From: Kitasatospora sp. NBC_00240
GTDB lineage: Bacteria; Actinomycetota; Actinomycetes; Streptomycetales; Streptomycetaceae
Direction of reading: 5' to 3'
Length of the DNA: 64,000 bases
Assembly (NCBI RefSeq): GCF_026342405.1
Contig: NZ_JAPEMU010000001.1
Coordinates: forward strand, 7,998,001 to 8,062,000
In this document: positions 17,345 through 25,764 of the stretch, in pieces
How the letters are laid out: each line of letters starts with the position of its first letter
How positions within the stretch are numbered: position 1 is the stretch's first letter
Made by a program: the position numbers and the translations under genes
The notes under the pieces: generated by a model
Database searches by the model: none
What the model saw: the letters and a program-made list of their open reading frames with translations, nothing else
What the model was told of the DNA's origin: nothing

Positions 17345-17566
17345 CTCCGGTGTGCTGGCGGGTGTGCGTTCGGTGGCGGGTACGGGCTCGGTGGCGATGA
17401 CGGCTCTCCCGGCGGCTCGTCGGGCCCCGGGGGGACGGCGCGCCGGGGCCGGTGGATGGCGGTGTCGCGTGGGGGATTCGCAGCGGGCTGGGGGCGGTGA
17501 CGGCGCCGGGCGCAGGGGCTGGGGCTGGGCGCCGGGCGCTGGGGGCTGGGGCGGAGCGCGCGGGGC

Positions 17567-17842
17567 TCAGCGGTTCTCCGGCGCCGGCCGGACGACATGG
17601 GGGCTCTCGGTCGAGCCCGGGCCGGCGATCCCGGCGTGGAGCCGGCCGGCGGCGCGCCCGACCGCCCTGGTGCCGCGGCCGGCCGCGCCTGCCGCCCGGG
17701 TCGCGTACCGGGCGGACCGGTGGTCATCCGGAGCGTGGCGGGCGGGCAGGTGACCGTCGCCCTGCCTGATCAGGCGCGCCTCGCCGTGCTCGGCGGCGGT
17801 GCAGGCCGGTGCGCGGTTGATACAAATGACGGTCCCACTCAT
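17567..17842 (-). CDS. small hypothetical ORF between two AfsR-type genes
   Basis: ATG 17842 is preceded by GGAAGAGGA at a suitable distance. The 91-residue product begins MSGTVICINRAPACTAAEHG, with two cysteines in the first 14 residues, and its C-terminal half is Arg/Ala-rich. The position between two AfsR/SARP genes on the same strand is intriguing, but no modifying enzyme is adjacent and I do not recognise the peptide. It could be a small regulatory or precursor peptide, or spurious. Confidence 0.4.
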   Translation of the reverse strand: MSGTVICINRAPACTAAEHGEARLIRQGDGHLPARHAPDDHRSARYATRAAGAAGRGTRAVGRAAGRLHAGIAGPGSTESPHVVRPAPENR

Positions 17843-17974
17843 CAGTTCGTCCTCTTCCCATCGCGGCGATTCCGGGCGGCTTGCCCGATCGGATGGCGAT
17901 CGCGGCCGCTGACGGGATTTTGTGCCGGGCCGCTTGACGGGGGATGAACGCCGGCGTTTATTCGCAGACGGATG

Positions 17975-19405
17975 TTATGTACGTGCGTGCGCAAGGAGGG
18001 CGGAAACCGGCCAGGCGGGACGGCCCACCAAGCGGCTGGCGGCCAGCCGCAGGGCGCGGGGCTGATGGTCGCACGCGGCGACCAGGGCCCGCGCCGCGTC
18101 CGGCTCCCGGGCGAGGCGCCCGGTGCCGAGGGTACGGGACAGCAGCTCCATCCCTTCGTCGGGCGTCATCCGGCCGACGGTGACGGTGTGTCCTCCGGGC
18201 AGCGGTCGGCCGGCGGTGACGAGCGCCGCGCTGCCGGGCTCGGCCGGCAGGAGCGGGCGGACCTGCTCGGCATCGACGGCGCCGTCGAGCAGCACCAGGA
18301 CACGCCGTCCGGCGAGCAGCCGGAGGTAGAGCGCGCGCAGGTCGCCGAGGCCCGGCGGGACGGCGTGCTTCTCGACGCCCAGGGCCCGCACGAAGGCGGC
18401 CAGCACGGCGGCCGGATCCGCGCCGGGGGCCTTCCCGCCCAGGTCGGCGTGGAGCTGGCCGTCGGGATGGCCGGGGGCGAGCAGGTGCGCGGCGTGGACG
18501 GCGAGCGCGCTCTTGCCGTAGCCGGGCGGCCCGGTGACGGTGACCCACCGTGGTCCCGGCGCGGCCAGGGCGGCGTCGAGCTCCGCCAGCAAGGCCGCTC
18601 GGCCGGTGAAGTCGGCAATGTCGGGCGGTAGTTGGAACGGCCGGCGAACCGGCCGGGGAGTGGTCCGGTAGGCCCAGGGCGTCCAGCCCGCCAGGTTCGT
18701 GGCCCGGCCTCCGAGGCGTGCCGCCAGAGCCGCCGCCTCGCCGCCGGGGGCGGAGCCGGCGAGCAGGGCGAGGGCCTGCTCGGTGTGGCCGGCCCGGGCC
18801 AGCACGAGCGCGTGGGGGACGACGGTGGCCTGCTCCGGGGCGGGTTCCGCCGTGAGCGGCCGCCCGAGTTCGACGTCGAGTTCGAGCCGGGCCAGCCGGG
18901 CCTCCTCGCGGCGCCCGGCCAGCATCCGGCGGTCGTGCTCGGCGAACGGGCCCGGCACGCCGTCCAGGGCCACCGGCGCGGACCAGCGGCCGAGCGCCGC
19001 CGTGAGCAGGGCGTGGGCCCGCTCGGGCTGCCGGTTACGACGGGCGGCGGTGGCGGCGGCGAGCTCGGCGAGGAACACCGTGCGGTCGATGCCGGCCGGG
19101 TCCGCCTCCAGCCGATACGCCTTGCCGACGTGCCGCAGGACGTCGCCGCCCTCGACGGAACCGCCCTCGACGGCAAGGGCGTTGCGCAGCCGGTACATGG
19201 TGGCCGGCAGTCCCCTGGCCCGGTCCGGCGCCTCGTCCACCTCCTCGCCCCAGGCGCCGTCGATGATCTCCGCCACGGACACCGGCCGCCCGGCGTTCGC
19301 GAGCAGGACGGCGAGCACCGCGCGGTCCCGGGCCCGGTTCAGCCGCAGCTCCCGATCGCCGCGCCGCGCCCTGAGCGCTCCGAGCATGCTGAAGTACAGC
19401 TTCAG
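17975..19405 (-). CDS. AfsR/SARP-family regulator, short form (BTAD + NB-ARC)
   Basis: A 476-residue protein with the winged helix and BTAD domain, then an NB-ARC domain with P-loop GPPGYGKS. It ends shortly after the ATPase core, without the TPR part of its neighbour, so it is naturally short or truncated. The start is placed at CTG 19405 because AAGGAG lies seven bases upstream (CTCCTT on the + strand at 19413-19418). That start yields MKLYFSMLGALRARRGDREL, matching the family beginning. The ATG at 19387 is 25 bases from the ribosome site and would cut the first strand. The adjacent gene is a longer paralogue, and the pair may form one regulatory unit. Confidence 0.85.
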   Translation of the reverse strand: MKLYFSMLGALRARRGDRELRLNRARDRAVLAVLLANAGRPVSVAEIIDGAWGEEVDEAPDRARGLPATMYRLRNALAVEGGSVEGGDVLRHVGKAYRLEADPAGIDRTVFLAELAAATAARRNRQPERAHALLTAALGRWSAPVALDGVPGPFAEHDRRMLAGRREEARLARLELDVELGRPLTAEPAPEQATVVPHALVLARAGHTEQALALLAGSAPGGEAAALAARLGGRATNLAGWTPWAYRTTPRPVRRPFQLPPDIADFTGRAALLAELDAALAAPGPRWVTVTGPPGYGKSALAVHAAHLLAPGHPDGQLHADLGGKAPGADPAAVLAAFVRALGVEKHAVPPGLGDLRALYLRLLAGRRVLVLLDGAVDAEQVRPLLPAEPGSAALVTAGRPLPGGHTVTVGRMTPDEGMELLSRTLGTGRLAREPDAARALVAACDHQPRALRLAASRLVGRPAWPVSALLAHART

Positions 19406-19639
19406 CGGGATTCTCCTTACGCGATCGAGTCGGATATTCGGTCATGCTACGGAGGCGGTACGCCTTGACAAGGGGGCCGGTCGATTTCACGCCATCGGCC
19501 GCCGAACGCGGCGATCCACCGGAAGCTGTACACGAAGTAGCCGGGTCGGTCGGTCTTCTCGACTCCGTGGTCGAACCGTCGAATCCAATAAAAGTGACGT
19601 CCTGCAGCTGCGGCCTCGTCACCATGACAGTCCGTCCGA

Positions 19640-19789
19640 CGGGCCGAGGGGTTCCATCAGCGCTTCGGCCTCGTCCACGTCGACCGCGCGACGCAGCGGC
19701 GGACTCCGAAGGCGTCGTACGCCTGGTACCGGGACATGATTGCGGCGCGTCGGGGCCAGCACGAGAGCTGGGGGCCGGTGCCTGGATGA
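19640..19789 (+). pseudogene. 3'-end fragment of a GH1 beta-glucosidase gene
   Basis: One frame encodes GFHQRFGLVHVDRATQRR followed by TPKASYAWYRDMIAA and a natural TGA at 19787-19789. It aligns without gaps to the last ~45 codons of the intact GH1 gene at 12.5-13.8 kb (there GFSQRFGLVHVDFETQKR...). Everything upstream of the EWAEG motif is missing. Confidence 0.8.
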
Positions 19790-20291
19790 GCAGTATCCCT
19801 TTACCTCGCAGCCGAGTTCGCCATCGGCATCGGAGCGACCGGCAAGGGCGTCGACCGCTTGGGGAAGCAGGGATGGGCCATCCGGCAGCCGAACCCGGCC
19901 GAACCGCCGGTCCTCACTGCCGGCCCTGACCGACGACGGCACGCGGCTCGTCGACGCGGCGGAGGGAACATTCGCCGAGGGACTGGCCGAACTGGTCCTG
20001 GCACGCTCGACAGTGACTCGGCGTCGGCCGCCGCCCGGCCTTCGTGACGTCGCGCTCGCCACTCGAACGCAACCAGATCGGCACGCCCACAGGCCGTGCC
20101 GGACGCCGTACCACGGCGTGACGGTGGACGTGGTCTCCGAGGCCGTCTCGATCATGCTCTGCTCGTTCACCGGACACTTCACTCCGGTCGAGGTCACCAT
20201 CTCGTTCCATGCCAGGGCTCGTCGGACAGGTCCCGCCGGGCGCGCGACGTCGGGAGTGCGCCTGCCGTGCAGGCCGGGGCCGGGAGACGGC
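19790..20291. other. remnant-rich gap
   Basis: About 500 bases between the GH1 fragment and the leftward gene ending at 20292. It holds a MarR-like fragment (19911-20020) and otherwise only short open frames without starts or motifs. Confidence 0.45.
19911..20020 (+). pseudogene. C-terminal fragment of a MarR-family regulator gene
   Basis: The frame reads SLPALTDDGTRLVDAAEG then TFAEGLAELV. The pattern LTxxGxxLvdaa...F...L..L is the wing and dimerisation helix of MarR proteins. No recognition helix or start precedes it and the frame runs on without similarity, so it is a relic of at most 36 codons. Confidence 0.45.
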
Positions 20292-20864
20292 TCACCTGCT
20301 CCACGGAACGGCTTCGCCCAGGTCCTCGAGGCGGACTTCCCGGAGGAGGCCCCAGCTGAACTCCGCGGTGCACGGGCGCGGCCGCCCGGTCGCGTCGGGA
20401 GCGGTGAAATCGAGTTCCCGTCGGGTCGGCGCACTGCCTTCATGTGGCATGGCCGGCGGGAAGGCCGCTGCGACGTCCGCGACGACGCAGCTCCACGGGG
20501 TCAGGTCCGCGAGCACCCGCGGCGTCGGCGCCGGTAACCCGGGCGCGCGGACCAGCCATTCGTTCAGCGGCGCGGCCGGTCCGCCGGCCGGTCCGAGCAG
20601 GATGTCGAAGCGCAGACCGGGCCAGAGCGGGAGTGCCCGGTGCTTGGCCGTGCAGTCGAGGTCGCCGAGGCGGCGGGGGATGACCGCCTCGGGCGGACCG
20701 AGGGCCGCCGCGTAGCGGCGGGCGCCGTACGGGAGGCGGCTCGAACGGATCAGCGCCCGCCAGCGCTTGTTCGCCTCCCACAGGTCGGAGCGGGTCGCTC
20801 CCAGCCGGCGTACGGCCTGCCCCACCGGATCCGGGTGGAAGTCGGCCGTCCGGCGGAGCAGCAC
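20292..20864 (-). CDS. hypothetical protein (190 aa)
   Basis: A leftward frame with a coherent globular product (ADFHPDPVGQAVRRLGATRS, later ALPLWPGLRFDILLGP). I do not recognise the family. GTG 20864 is the first usable start, but the sequence just upstream in the same frame (AINDFATTEFQLV) also looks protein-like and extends 16 codons to the TGA of the preceding Zn-ribbon gene. Either the real start has mutated or the two reading frames were once one. No signal peptide or membrane segment. Confidence 0.6.
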   Translation of the reverse strand: MLLRRTADFHPDPVGQAVRRLGATRSDLWEANKRWRALIRSSRLPYGARRYAAALGPPEAVIPRRLGDLDCTAKHRALPLWPGLRFDILLGPAGGPAAPLNEWLVRAPGLPAPTPRVLADLTPWSCVVADVAAAFPPAMPHEGSAPTRRELDFTAPDATGRPRPCTAEFSWGLLREVRLEDLGEAVPWSR

Positions 20865-20912
20865 CAGCTGGAACTCGGTGGTCGCGAAGTCGTTGATCGC
20901 CCTGACTGCGGG

Positions 20913-21086
20913 TCAGGGCCCGGCGATCGACGAATACTCGGTGTCGGGCAGCTGGCAGGCCGGGCACAGTTCGTGGCGGCCGTCCGGAGTGATCACGGTT
21001 CCCCAACTGCGGCAGTCTGCGCAGTCGCGGGCCTGATCGATGTTCGCACGAGGTGCGGGAGTATTCGGGTGGGCTCCGTGAGTCAT
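20913..21086 (-). CDS. small zinc-ribbon-like protein
   Basis: A 57-residue protein with two CxxC pairs (C22/C25 and C41/C44) separated by a short sheet-like segment, a probable zinc ribbon. ATG 21086 follows CCGAGGAA at a good distance. It lies directly upstream of, and in the same frame as, the 190-residue hypothetical gene, with only its own TGA between them. Role unknown; nucleic-acid or protein binding is possible. Confidence 0.6.
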   Translation of the reverse strand: MTHGAHPNTPAPRANIDQARDCADCRSWGTVITPDGRHELCPACQLPDTEYSSIAGP

Positions 21087-21186
21087 GGGTGATGTTCCTC
21101 GGTAGAGCAGTATCACGTGGGTCGATCGTGTCGTGATGTGGAGGGAGATCGGCGTGCGGTGGGTTGCACCGGGTGGCGCCGATCCG

Positions 21187-21247
21187 GCTTCCCGCGGTCG
21201 GCTGGCGGACGGCGGGGGTGTCCTGGGCCTGGCCCGCGCCGGCAGGC
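21187..21247 (-). pseudogene. very short pntB 3'-end relic
   Basis: About 60 bases closely resemble the 3' end of the pntB fragment at 21531-21990 (shared run GGACGGCGGGGGTGTCCTGG) and in frame give AGQAQDTPAVRQPTAG, compare GQAQEALAARQPTAAG at the end of the intact PntB. It is too short to function. Confidence 0.5.
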
Positions 21248-21530
21248 GACGGGGGACTCCTCCCGGACCGGCACCGAACACACCGTGCCTCGGGCGGTTG
21301 CCGGGCGGAGCCAGCCGGGTCAGTCGCCCGGATCCGGTTCCGCCGGAGGGGTGGGACGTCGGCGTCCCGAATCCCAGTGTGCACGAAATCCGCAGCGAAT
21401 CCCCCTCTCCCATCGCGTAACGAGAGCCCAACGGCTGCCCTGAATGCCATCTGACCTGGTCAAATGGAAAGTTCTCGGAAAACTCGGAATCCGTCGCGAC
21501 AGTGCCGGCCGGACGGCCGTGAACGCCGAA
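21248..21530. other. gap between two pntB relics
   Basis: No supported gene. The unusually AT-rich stretch around 21440-21490 separates the two relics. I see no inverted repeat or transposase remnant that would explain the junctions. Confidence 0.4.
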
Positions 21531-21990
21531 CGGACCGCCCGGGCGTCGTGCTCAGGCGGTCCGCTCAGGGCCGGGTGCGGGCGCTGGCCGGCCGCGGTCG
21601 GCCAGTGGACGGCGGGGGTGTCCTGGGCCCGGCCGGGGAGGGCCTGGAGGATCGCGTCCACGCTCTGTTTGGCGTCCCCGGAGAGCATGCTGCTGTTCTC
21701 GCGGAGGAACAGCGGGTTCTGCACCCCCGCGTAGCCGGACGCCATCGAGCGCTTGAAGACGATCACGTGCTCCGCCTCCCGGACCTGCAGGACCGGCATC
21801 CCGGCGATGGGGCCGGACGGATTGTCGGTGGCGGCCGGGTCGACGGTGTCGTCGGCGCCGATGACCAGGACGACGGAGGTCACGGTGAAGTCGTCGTTGA
21901 TCTCGTCCATCTCCAGGACGATCTCCAGGACGATGTCCTACGGCACCTTCGCCTCGGCCAGCAGCACGTTCACGTGCCCCGGCAGGCGCC
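21531..21990 (-). pseudogene. pntB: truncated second copy of pntB (3' part and terminator)
   Basis: Leftward sequence colinear with the last ~150 codons of the intact pntB at 36.9-38.4 kb, including the C-terminal NADP-binding segment (IAGMPVLQVREAEHVIVFKR, ASGYAGVQNPLF). It also carries a decayed copy of the hairpin that follows the intact gene. It contains a 12-base duplication (CTCCAGGACGAT) and a TAG that arises where the intact gene has a tyrosine codon. Many silent and replacement differences show divergence from the intact copy, so this is the relic of a paralogue and not a fresh local duplication. Homology ends abruptly near 21990. Confidence 0.85.
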
Positions 21991-22329
21991 CGGAAGCGGA
22001 CCACGACGCCCATCTTTGCAGCCGGTACTACTCCACCGGCGCCGTGCCGAACGACCCGCGCTCCTGGGCCGTCTGGCGCGACGACGGCACCTGCTGAAGG
22101 GGGTCCCTCGCCTCGGGGCCGCCGCTCGGGGCGAGAGGGTCCAGCGCGACAGGGGGTGAACCGGAGCGCGTCGCCGGATCGGGCGGGCTTTGGGCGGTGA
22201 GAGCCGGGTGGCGGGTGACTCCATGGGGGCGGCGATCAGGTCGTCGCTGGTGGCGAGGGCGGCGGATAGGGTCGGACACGGACGGGGTGCGCTGCCCCGT
22301 CGGCCAGAACGATCGAACGGAGCTCCGCC
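21991..22329. other. upstream region of the aldo/keto reductase gene
   Basis: About 340 bases without an intact gene. A frame ending at 22097 encodes YYSTGAVPNDPRSWAVWRDD, which looks like another gene tail, but I cannot name it. The promoter of the reductase gene must lie in the last part. Confidence 0.4.
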
Positions 22330-23325
22330 ATGGCGACCGCAGCCGCCTCCGCCCCTGCCGTCGGACCGTCGCTCGCACGCTTCGGCCTCGGCACCGCCGC
22401 AGTCGGCCGGCCCGGCTACATCACGCTCGGTCGTGACCTCGACCTGCCGTCCGAGCGGAGCGTCGAGGCGCTGCGAGCACGCACGCACGCGCTGCTCGAC
22501 GCCGCCCATGCCGCTGGGGTTCGGTACTTCGACACGGCTCGGTCGTACGGCCGGGCCGAGGAGTTCGTCGGCGGCTGGCTGGCCGCCCGGCCTGAGGCGG
22601 CGGCCGATGTGGTGGTGGGGAGCAAGTGGGGTTACACCTACACCGCCGACTGGCAGGCCTCGGGCGTGCCCGTGCACGAGGTCAAGGAGCACTCGACGGC
22701 GGTGTTCGACCGGCAGATCCGGGAGAGCCGAGCCTTGCTGGGTCCGCGGCTGGACGTCTATCTGGTGCACTCCGTCACACCGGACAGCCCGGTCTTGACC
22801 GACCGCTCGCTGCACGCGCGGCTGGCCGAGCTGGCCGCAGAGGGCGTCCGAGTGGGCCTGTCCACCAGCGGCCCGGCGCAGGGCGAGACCGTCCGGGCGG
22901 CGTTGGATGTGGAGGTGGCGGGCCGTCCGCTGTTCGAAGCCGTCCAGTCGACCTGGAACCTGCTGGAGCCGTCCGCCGGACCGGCGCTGGCCGAGGCCCG
23001 TGCGGCCGGCATGCTGGTGGTGGTGAAGGAGGGCATGGCCAACGGCCGCCTCGCTGACCGCAACGCCACCGGCCCCGACACGACGGTACTGCGCGCTCTC
23101 GCCGCCAGGACCGGCGAGTCCTGTGACGCCATCGCGTTGGCCGCGGTCGTGGCCCAGCCCTGGGCGGACATCGTGCTCTCCGGCGCGGCTACCCCGGCAC
23201 AGTTGGCTTCGAACCTCGCCGCTGCACGGCTCGACCTCGTGCCAGGCGAGCTCGTCCGCCTGGCGGCGCTCGCCGAGCCCGCCGAGCTCTACTGGAGGAA
23301 CCGCGCCGCGCTGCCGTGGGCGTGA
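22330..23325 (+). CDS. aldo/keto reductase family protein
   Basis: A 331-residue NAD(P)H-dependent oxidoreductase with a (beta/alpha)8 barrel. The catalytic tetrad is complete: Asp68, Tyr73 (ARSYG), Lys99 (GSKWGY) and His147 (YLVHS). It is close to the group that includes L-fucose or pyridoxal-like dehydrogenases and is probably cytoplasmic. ATG 22330 follows GGAGC. It is an intact gene set among relics: a pntB piece upstream and a GH1 piece downstream. Substrate not determinable. Confidence 0.9.
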   Translation: MATAAASAPAVGPSLARFGLGTAAVGRPGYITLGRDLDLPSERSVEALRARTHALLDAAHAAGVRYFDTARSYGRAEEFVGGWLAARPEAAADVVVGSKWGYTYTADWQASGVPVHEVKEHSTAVFDRQIRESRALLGPRLDVYLVHSVTPDSPVLTDRSLHARLAELAAEGVRVGLSTSGPAQGETVRAALDVEVAGRPLFEAVQSTWNLLEPSAGPALAEARAAGMLVVVKEGMANGRLADRNATGPDTTVLRALAARTGESCDAIALAAVVAQPWADIVLSGAATPAQLASNLAAARLDLVPGELVRLAALAEPAELYWRNRAALPWA

Positions 23326-23521
23326 GGTGGTCGTGCGTCGAAGGCCCGGGTCGCCGCCACGCGAAGGTGGCGGCCCGGCGGCGGTTCCACGGGCCCTGTT
23401 TGGTTCCAGGGCCCTGTTTACCGCCCTGGTCGTTGCTGCGAAGTTCCTGCCGGCCAGGGCCGGTCACGGGACCGAACCCTCGCAGGACGAGCAGGAGAAT
23501 ATGATGACAGGGTGTTCGACA

Positions 23522-23654
23522 GCCTGAGGGGTACCATCAGCGCTTCGGTCTCGTCCACGTCGACTTCGAGACCCAGCGGCGCACGCCGAAAGCGTCGCAC
23601 GCGTGGTATCGCGAGCTGATTGCGCGTCATCACGGTCCGCGGGCGCGGCTGTAG
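23522..23654 (+). pseudogene. 3'-end fragment of a GH1 beta-glucosidase gene
   Basis: The frame encodes GYHQRFGLVHVDFETQRR, then TPKASHAWYRELIARHHG and a natural TAG at 23652-23654. It aligns to the same C-terminal ~43 codons as the relic at 19640-19789 and begins at nearly the same point of the gene. The two relics differ enough from each other and from the intact gene to come from distinct paralogues. Confidence 0.8.
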
Positions 23655-23904
23655 GCAACTCGGCCCGTGGCGGCCGTGCATGGCGGCGCGCCGGGGCTCA
23701 GTGGCCGCCGTTTGCGCTGGCCGCCGGGTGGCGTACGGCCCGGCCGGAGACTGAGGGCGTCACCGGTGCGGGCGGGGTAGAAGCCGGTGGCGACGGCCAG
23801 TTCATCGGCCTGCTCGGCCTGCTCGGCCTGCGCGGCGGTCCGCGGAGCCGGGCCGGTGGCCTGGGCCCGCCGATACCGGCGGGCAGATCGACATGGCGAA
23901 CACG
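23655..23904. other. gap without a supported gene
   Basis: GC-rich sequence continuing in the frame of the PucR-like fragment to its right but without recognisable similarity. It contains short CTGCTCGGC repeats around 23810-23832. Confidence 0.35.
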
Positions 23905-24092
23905 GGCCCGGCACGTCGAGCAGGTCCGCCCTGACCTGTTCCGGGTCGCGTTCCCGGTAGCCGGCGATCTCGCGCACCACGGCGGCCGCGGCCCGATCCG
24001 CCAACTCCTCGAACGGCAAAGCGGCGAGGATGCGCTCGCGGTCGTCCTGCCCGGCCGGGTCCGGAGCTTCGGCGGCATTGTCCGAAGCCACA
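23905..24092 (-). pseudogene. amino-terminal fragment, PucR/CdaR-like regulator
   Basis: From GTG 24092 the product reads MASDNAAEAPDPAGQDDRER, then ILAALPFEELADRAAAAVVR and a YRERDPEQVRADLLDV segment. This helical pattern matches the N-terminal domain of PucR-type regulators such as the full-length one at 25.8-27.0 kb. After about 60 codons the similarity is lost and no HTH domain follows. Read as a truncated gene; a free-standing small protein is the alternative. Confidence 0.4.
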
Positions 24093-24634
24093 GTTTTTGT
24101 CCGTCCGACGCTGTGCCGATCCTCATCGCCGGGCCACCGTGCCGACGGGAGGGTGGAGACAGGTTCCGCCACAGAGGTGAGGAGACACGACGCCATGGAC
24201 GAGACCCGGAACAGCTCGGCGGGAGCACGCCGACCCGGTCTGCGTAGAAACGGCGCGACCCGGAACGGCGTCGGGTCCGCCCCTGCCGGGCGGACCGGCT
24301 GAGCCCGCTCGTCCGTCCGGTCGGCCGTCCGCGACGGTCTGTGGGCCGATGGTCACCACCGACCGGGGCGGGCGCCGGTGGTGCTCGCGGCGCTGGTCGG
24401 CGCGGTCTTCCCCGGCGCCATCGATTCTCATACGTGCTGCGTACCGCCCTGGCGAGCGTGATCGTCCTGGTTCCGGCCGTGCCCAGCCCGTCCTCGGTCG
24501 GCATGATGATCACCGCCCGCCGTACCGACACGCTCATCGCCCGTGGCATCGCGCTCGCCGTGCACCACGCGTTCCGTGGTCGCCGCCGTACGGCGGTGGC
24601 CGTCCGCAGTGAGATCCGACCATGGAGGTCCGTC
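24093..24634. other. 540-base gap before the alpha/beta hydrolase
   Basis: No gene is supported. Frames are open on both strands. The last 20 bases hold the GGAGG site of the hydrolase. I see no clear terminator or palindrome. Confidence 0.4.
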
Positions 24635-25444
24635 ATGCCCAGCATCGTCACCGGCGACAAGACCACGCTGCACTACTACGACACGGGGGGCGAGGGCCGC
24701 CCGGTGGTCCTGATCGCCGGCTACGGTGCCCCGGCCGACAGCTGGGCACTGCAGTGGGCCGCGCTGCGCGCCGCGAGCCACCGGGTGATCTCGCTGGACC
24801 GCCGCTGGCACGGCCGGTCCGGTCGGCCCCCGTACGGCCACCGGATGTCCCGGCACGGCAAGGACCTGCGCGAGCTGCTCGAACAGCTCGACCTGCGGGA
24901 CGCTCTCGTGGTCGGTCAGTCGATGGGCGCGAGCACGATCTGGGCGTACGCGAGCCTGTTCGGCTGCGACCGGCTGGCCGGGATCGTCACCGTCGACCAG
25001 ACTCCGAAGATGGTCAACTCTGCCGACTGGAAGCTTGGTTACTACGGTTTGACGGCCGAGAACCTCGGGACGTTCCTACTCGACCCGGCGGCGATCTTCA
25101 CCGGCCGCGGCCGTGCCTGGCCCGATCCGGTGGCGACCGACGCGCTGGTCCGCCGGGCGGGTGGCCGGGGCCTGACCCGCGACATCTCCCCGGACAGCTA
25201 CCCGCTGCTGTTCGACCATGCCTGCCAGGACTGGCGTGACGTGGTGGCCGGCATCGACGTCCCCGCGCTGATCGTCGCCGGCGCCGAGAGCCAGTTCTGG
25301 CCCGCCGAACACGCAGCCGCCACCGCTGCGTTGAGCCCCCTCGCCCGCGCGGTGGTGGTCTCCGGCGGCGGCCATCCGACCCACATCGACCAGCCCGAGG
25401 CGGTCGCCCGGCTGATCACCGACTTCGCGGCCTCGCTCGCCTGA
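24635..25444 (+). CDS. alpha/beta hydrolase
   Basis: A 269-residue cytoplasmic serine hydrolase. The nucleophile Ser96 sits in GQSMG, the oxyanion-hole strand reads LIAGYGAP, and the late GGGHPTH around residues 245-250 supplies the histidine. The layout matches non-haem peroxidase/esterase and haloalkane-dehalogenase-like members. ATG 24635 follows GGAGG five bases upstream; the frame is open further 5' but that part is not protein-like. A decayed partial copy of a related gene lies immediately downstream at 25556-25720. Confidence 0.9.
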   Translation: MPSIVTGDKTTLHYYDTGGEGRPVVLIAGYGAPADSWALQWAALRAASHRVISLDRRWHGRSGRPPYGHRMSRHGKDLRELLEQLDLRDALVVGQSMGASTIWAYASLFGCDRLAGIVTVDQTPKMVNSADWKLGYYGLTAENLGTFLLDPAAIFTGRGRAWPDPVATDALVRRAGGRGLTRDISPDSYPLLFDHACQDWRDVVAGIDVPALIVAGAESQFWPAEHAAATAALSPLARAVVVSGGGHPTHIDQPEAVARLITDFAASLA

Positions 25445-25555
25445 TCGGACCCACGCCCCCACCCGTCGAGCCCGCCGGTCCGGGCCGTGGGCGACCTCCG
25501 CGGCCCGGGCCGTCCCGTATGCGGAGTGCGGGGTCGGCCACCGCCGGCACGGCTT

Positions 25556-25720
25556 GCCATGGCGGCGGGACACCGGGTGAACTCCGTCGACCGGCGCCGG
25601 CACGAGCAGTCCGACCGACCTGCCCCCCGGGGGGGCGGGGGGCGGATCATTCGGCACGGCAAGGACCTGGACGACCTGATCGCCGCTCTCGACCTACCGG
25701 GGGCCGGAGGCCAGGGCCTC
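25556..25720 (+). pseudogene. fragment of a related alpha/beta hydrolase gene
   Basis: Translation gives AMAAGHRVNSVDRRRHEQSD, then RPAPRG and IIRHGKDLDDLIAALDLPG. The adjacent intact hydrolase has AASHRVISLDRRWHGRSG, then RPPYGHRMSRHGKDLRELLEQLDL at the corresponding place. The fragment covers about 50 codons before the nucleophile elbow and then loses similarity. Confidence 0.7.
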
Positions 25721-25764
25721 GCGCAACGGGCCGCTCGGCTGCCGGAGTGTTCACCTGGGCGGTG

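Noticed and set aside
14120..17500. Plus-strand frame opposite the AfsR-type gene
   Set aside because: Gln/Gly/Arg-rich shadow; the minus strand has winged helix, P-loop and TPR.
21440..21490. AT-richer patch as an insertion-sequence end
   Set aside because: No terminal inverted repeats, target duplication or transposase remnant found.
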